Origin: an uncultured Lachnospiraceae bacterium
GTDB lineage: Bacteria; Bacillota; Clostridia; Lachnospirales; Lachnospiraceae
NCBI GenBank assembly: GCA_937901625.1
Contig: CALDIE010000166.1
Coordinates: 1 to 7,358, forward strand
DNA: 7,358 nt
Direction of reading: 5' to 3'
Both the position numbers and the translations under genes were made by a program. Shown in pieces: positions 6,320-7,358 of this stretch (the stretch's first letter is position 1; each line of letters begins with the position of its first letter). Below the pieces are notes generated by a model, which was given only the letters and a program-made list of their open reading frames with translations, was not told where the DNA came from and searched no databases.

Positions 6320-7333
6320 ATGAGCGGCGTAAAGCGAATTTATGTTGAGAAAAAACCGGAGTATGCGGGGAAGGCAAGAGAATTGAAAGAAGAGATCAGA
6401 GGATATCTCGGGATTGAAGGGATCCGGGATGTCAGGGTCTTTATCCGATACGATGTTGAGAATATCTCTGACGATACGTTTGAAAGAGCGTGCCATACCG
6501 TCTTTTCGGAGCCTCCCGTAGATGATCTGTACCTTGAAAAGATCGACATCCCGGAGGATGCAAGGGTATTTGGAGTGGAGTATCTGCCCGGACAGTATGA
6601 CCAGAGAGCGGATTCCGCGGTTCAGTGCATCCAGTTTTTAAAGGAGGATGAGGAGCCGATCATCCGTACGGCTACGGTATATATGGTGATCGGATCGATC
6701 GGTGATGAGGAGCTGGAGAAGATCGCTGATTTCGTTGTAAAGCATGATATCTATGTTGTTGCTGACGAGATCTATGAGAATCTTTTCTACAGCAAGGAGG
6801 GTCATACCAGCATAGCTTCCCTGAATGATGAGATCTATAAAAGAACGATCACTGTTAACGGACTTTCCAAAAGCTATGCGATGACCGGATGGAGACTTGG
6901 ATTCGCAGTCGGACCTGAGACCATTGTTCCGCAGATGCTCAAGCTCCATCAATACGCCATCATGTGCGCGCCTACTACCAGCCAGTATGCAGGTGTTGAG
7001 GCGCTCAAGAACGGTGATGACGATATCGCCAGAATGAGAGAGGCTTATAACCAGAGAAGGCGCTTCCTCATAAAAGAGTTCAACGATATGGGCCTTAAAT
7101 GCTTCGAGCCGCTTGGCGCATTTTATGTATTCCCGAACATTACCATCACGGGAATGACATCGGATGAGTTCGCGAATAAACTGCTGGCTGAAGAGAAACT
7201 CGCCGTCGTTCCCGGAACCGCGTTCGGAGAATGTGGCGAAGGCTTTATAAGAGTATCCTATGCGTATTCGCTCGATGAGCTCAAAGAGGCAATCGGCAGG
7301 ATCCGCAAGTTTGTGGAGAGACATCACAAATAA
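6320..7333 (+). CDS. Chimeric frame: PurL N-terminal domain joined to a class I/II aminotransferase C-terminal part
   Basis: An open frame of 337 residues made of two unrelated enzymes. Residues 1 to about 125 match the PurS-like N-terminal domain of single-chain phosphoribosylformylglycinamidine synthase (VKRIYVEKK, RYDVENIS, VFSEPPVD, VEYLPGQYDQRADSA, IIRTATVY). PurL is normally about 1250 residues, so its synthase and glutaminase domains are absent. From about residue 128 the protein matches a fold-type I PLP aminotransferase: ADEIYENLFY (Asp149 for the PLP ring nitrogen, Tyr152), SKSYAMTGWRLG (Schiff-base Lys184, Arg192) and FIRVSYA (substrate Arg311). These run to a normal C-terminus. 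About 170-180 N-terminal residues of the aminotransferase are missing, including the phosphate-binding Gly/Ser loop and the NPTG motif, so activity is unlikely. Codon use also changes at the join. It may be an assembly chimera, a real recombination product or a decaying gene; the sequence alone cannot separate these. Confidence 0.85.
   Translation: MSGVKRIYVEKKPEYAGKARELKEEIRGYLGIEGIRDVRVFIRYDVENISDDTFERACHTVFSEPPVDDLYLEKIDIPEDARVFGVEYLPGQYDQRADSAVQCIQFLKEDEEPIIRTATVYMVIGSIGDEELEKIADFVVKHDIYVVADEIYENLFYSKEGHTSIASLNDEIYKRTITVNGLSKSYAMTGWRLGFAVGPETIVPQMLKLHQYAIMCAPTTSQYAGVEALKNGDDDIARMREAYNQRRRFLIKEFNDMGLKCFEPLGAFYVFPNITITGMTSDEFANKLLAEEKLAVVPGTAFGECGEGFIRVSYAYSLDELKEAIGRIRKFVERHHK
6685..6735 (+). 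other. Junction between PurL-like and aminotransferase-like sequence
   Basis: The change falls between about residues 122 and 138. The segment GDEELEKI (residues 128-135) fits both families: PurL often has a (S/D)-(D/E)-E-E-L-x-K-I turn here, and aminotransferases have an EELEKIA helix after NPTG. A shared stretch of roughly 20 bases (about 6704-6724) could therefore have served as the crossover or as an assembly overlap, and it keeps the frame open. GATCG is repeated at 6688-6692, 6693-6697, 6697-6701 and 6721-6725. Confidence 0.65.
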
Positions 7334-7358
7334 TGTTCAATATAGTGCTTCATGAGCC
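7334..7358. other. 3' flank, no feature recognised
   Basis: Only 25 bases follow the TAA stop. No terminator, promoter or start of a new gene can be made out before the window ends. Confidence 0.6.

Noticed and set aside
6638..7327. Open frame of 229 codons on the - strand opposite the aminotransferase part
   Set aside because: It is the antisense shadow of a frame with clear aminotransferase motifs, and its translation shows no recognisable domain.
1..7358. A new multi-gene system such as a defence island, biosynthetic cluster or mobile element
   Set aside because: Gene families are mostly housekeeping or common accessory types with separate promoters. No integrase, transposase, phage, toxin-antitoxin or CRISPR signal is visible.

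Overview
The window looks like chromosomal DNA from a Clostridia-type Firmicute, most likely a Lachnospiraceae-like gut or rumen anaerobe. The grounds are strong Shine-Dalgarno sites, sigma-A promoters with 16-17 bp spacers, a tRNA gene without encoded CCA, a DUF3048 (YerB-type) lipoprotein, a CelC-like cytoplasmic GH5 glucanase, and the N-terminal domain of the long single-chain PurL found in Clostridia. The genus cannot be fixed from the sequence. All supported genes lie on the + strand.

Layout. Positions 1-534 are the C-terminal end of an ABC-F ATPase. Positions 535-851 hold a tRNA-Trp(CCA) gene with its own promoter and a strong intrinsic terminator, then the promoter and leader of the next gene, including a near-perfect 19-bp operator-like dyad. 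Positions 852-1871 encode the GH5 endoglucanase. Positions 1872-2120 form an A+T-rich, repeat-laced intergenic region that ends in a strong promoter. Positions 2121-3332 encode a DUF3048 lipoprotein that starts at GTG. After a terminator-like hairpin, 3428-6220 encode a 930-residue membrane hybrid histidine kinase (7TM-PAS-HisKA-HATPase-REC-Hpt plus a helical tail). Positions 6320-7333 are one uninterrupted but chimeric frame behind a near-consensus promoter.

The chimeric frame is the main oddity. Residues 1 to about 125 are the PurS-like N-terminal domain of PurL (FGAM synthase). From about residue 128 the protein becomes the C-terminal 55-60% of a class I/II PLP aminotransferase. Codon choice changes at the same place: Leu CTC is 7 of 16 after the join and 2 of 28 in the DUF3048 gene, and Phe changes from TTT (5 of 5) to TTC (9 of 12). 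Neither half looks able to work as an enzyme. The simplest readings are an assembly join between two genomes or loci through a short shared stretch, or a true recombination or deletion event. I would not present it as a new bifunctional enzyme without read support.

The genes do not form one obvious pathway. Most have their own promoter and are best read as adjacent, independently expressed units: translation (ABC-F, tRNA-Trp), cello-oligosaccharide or beta-glucan breakdown (GH5), a cell-surface lipoprotein, and a sensory phosphorelay whose final response regulator is not in the window. I found no CRISPR array, insertion sequence, phage gene or defence system.
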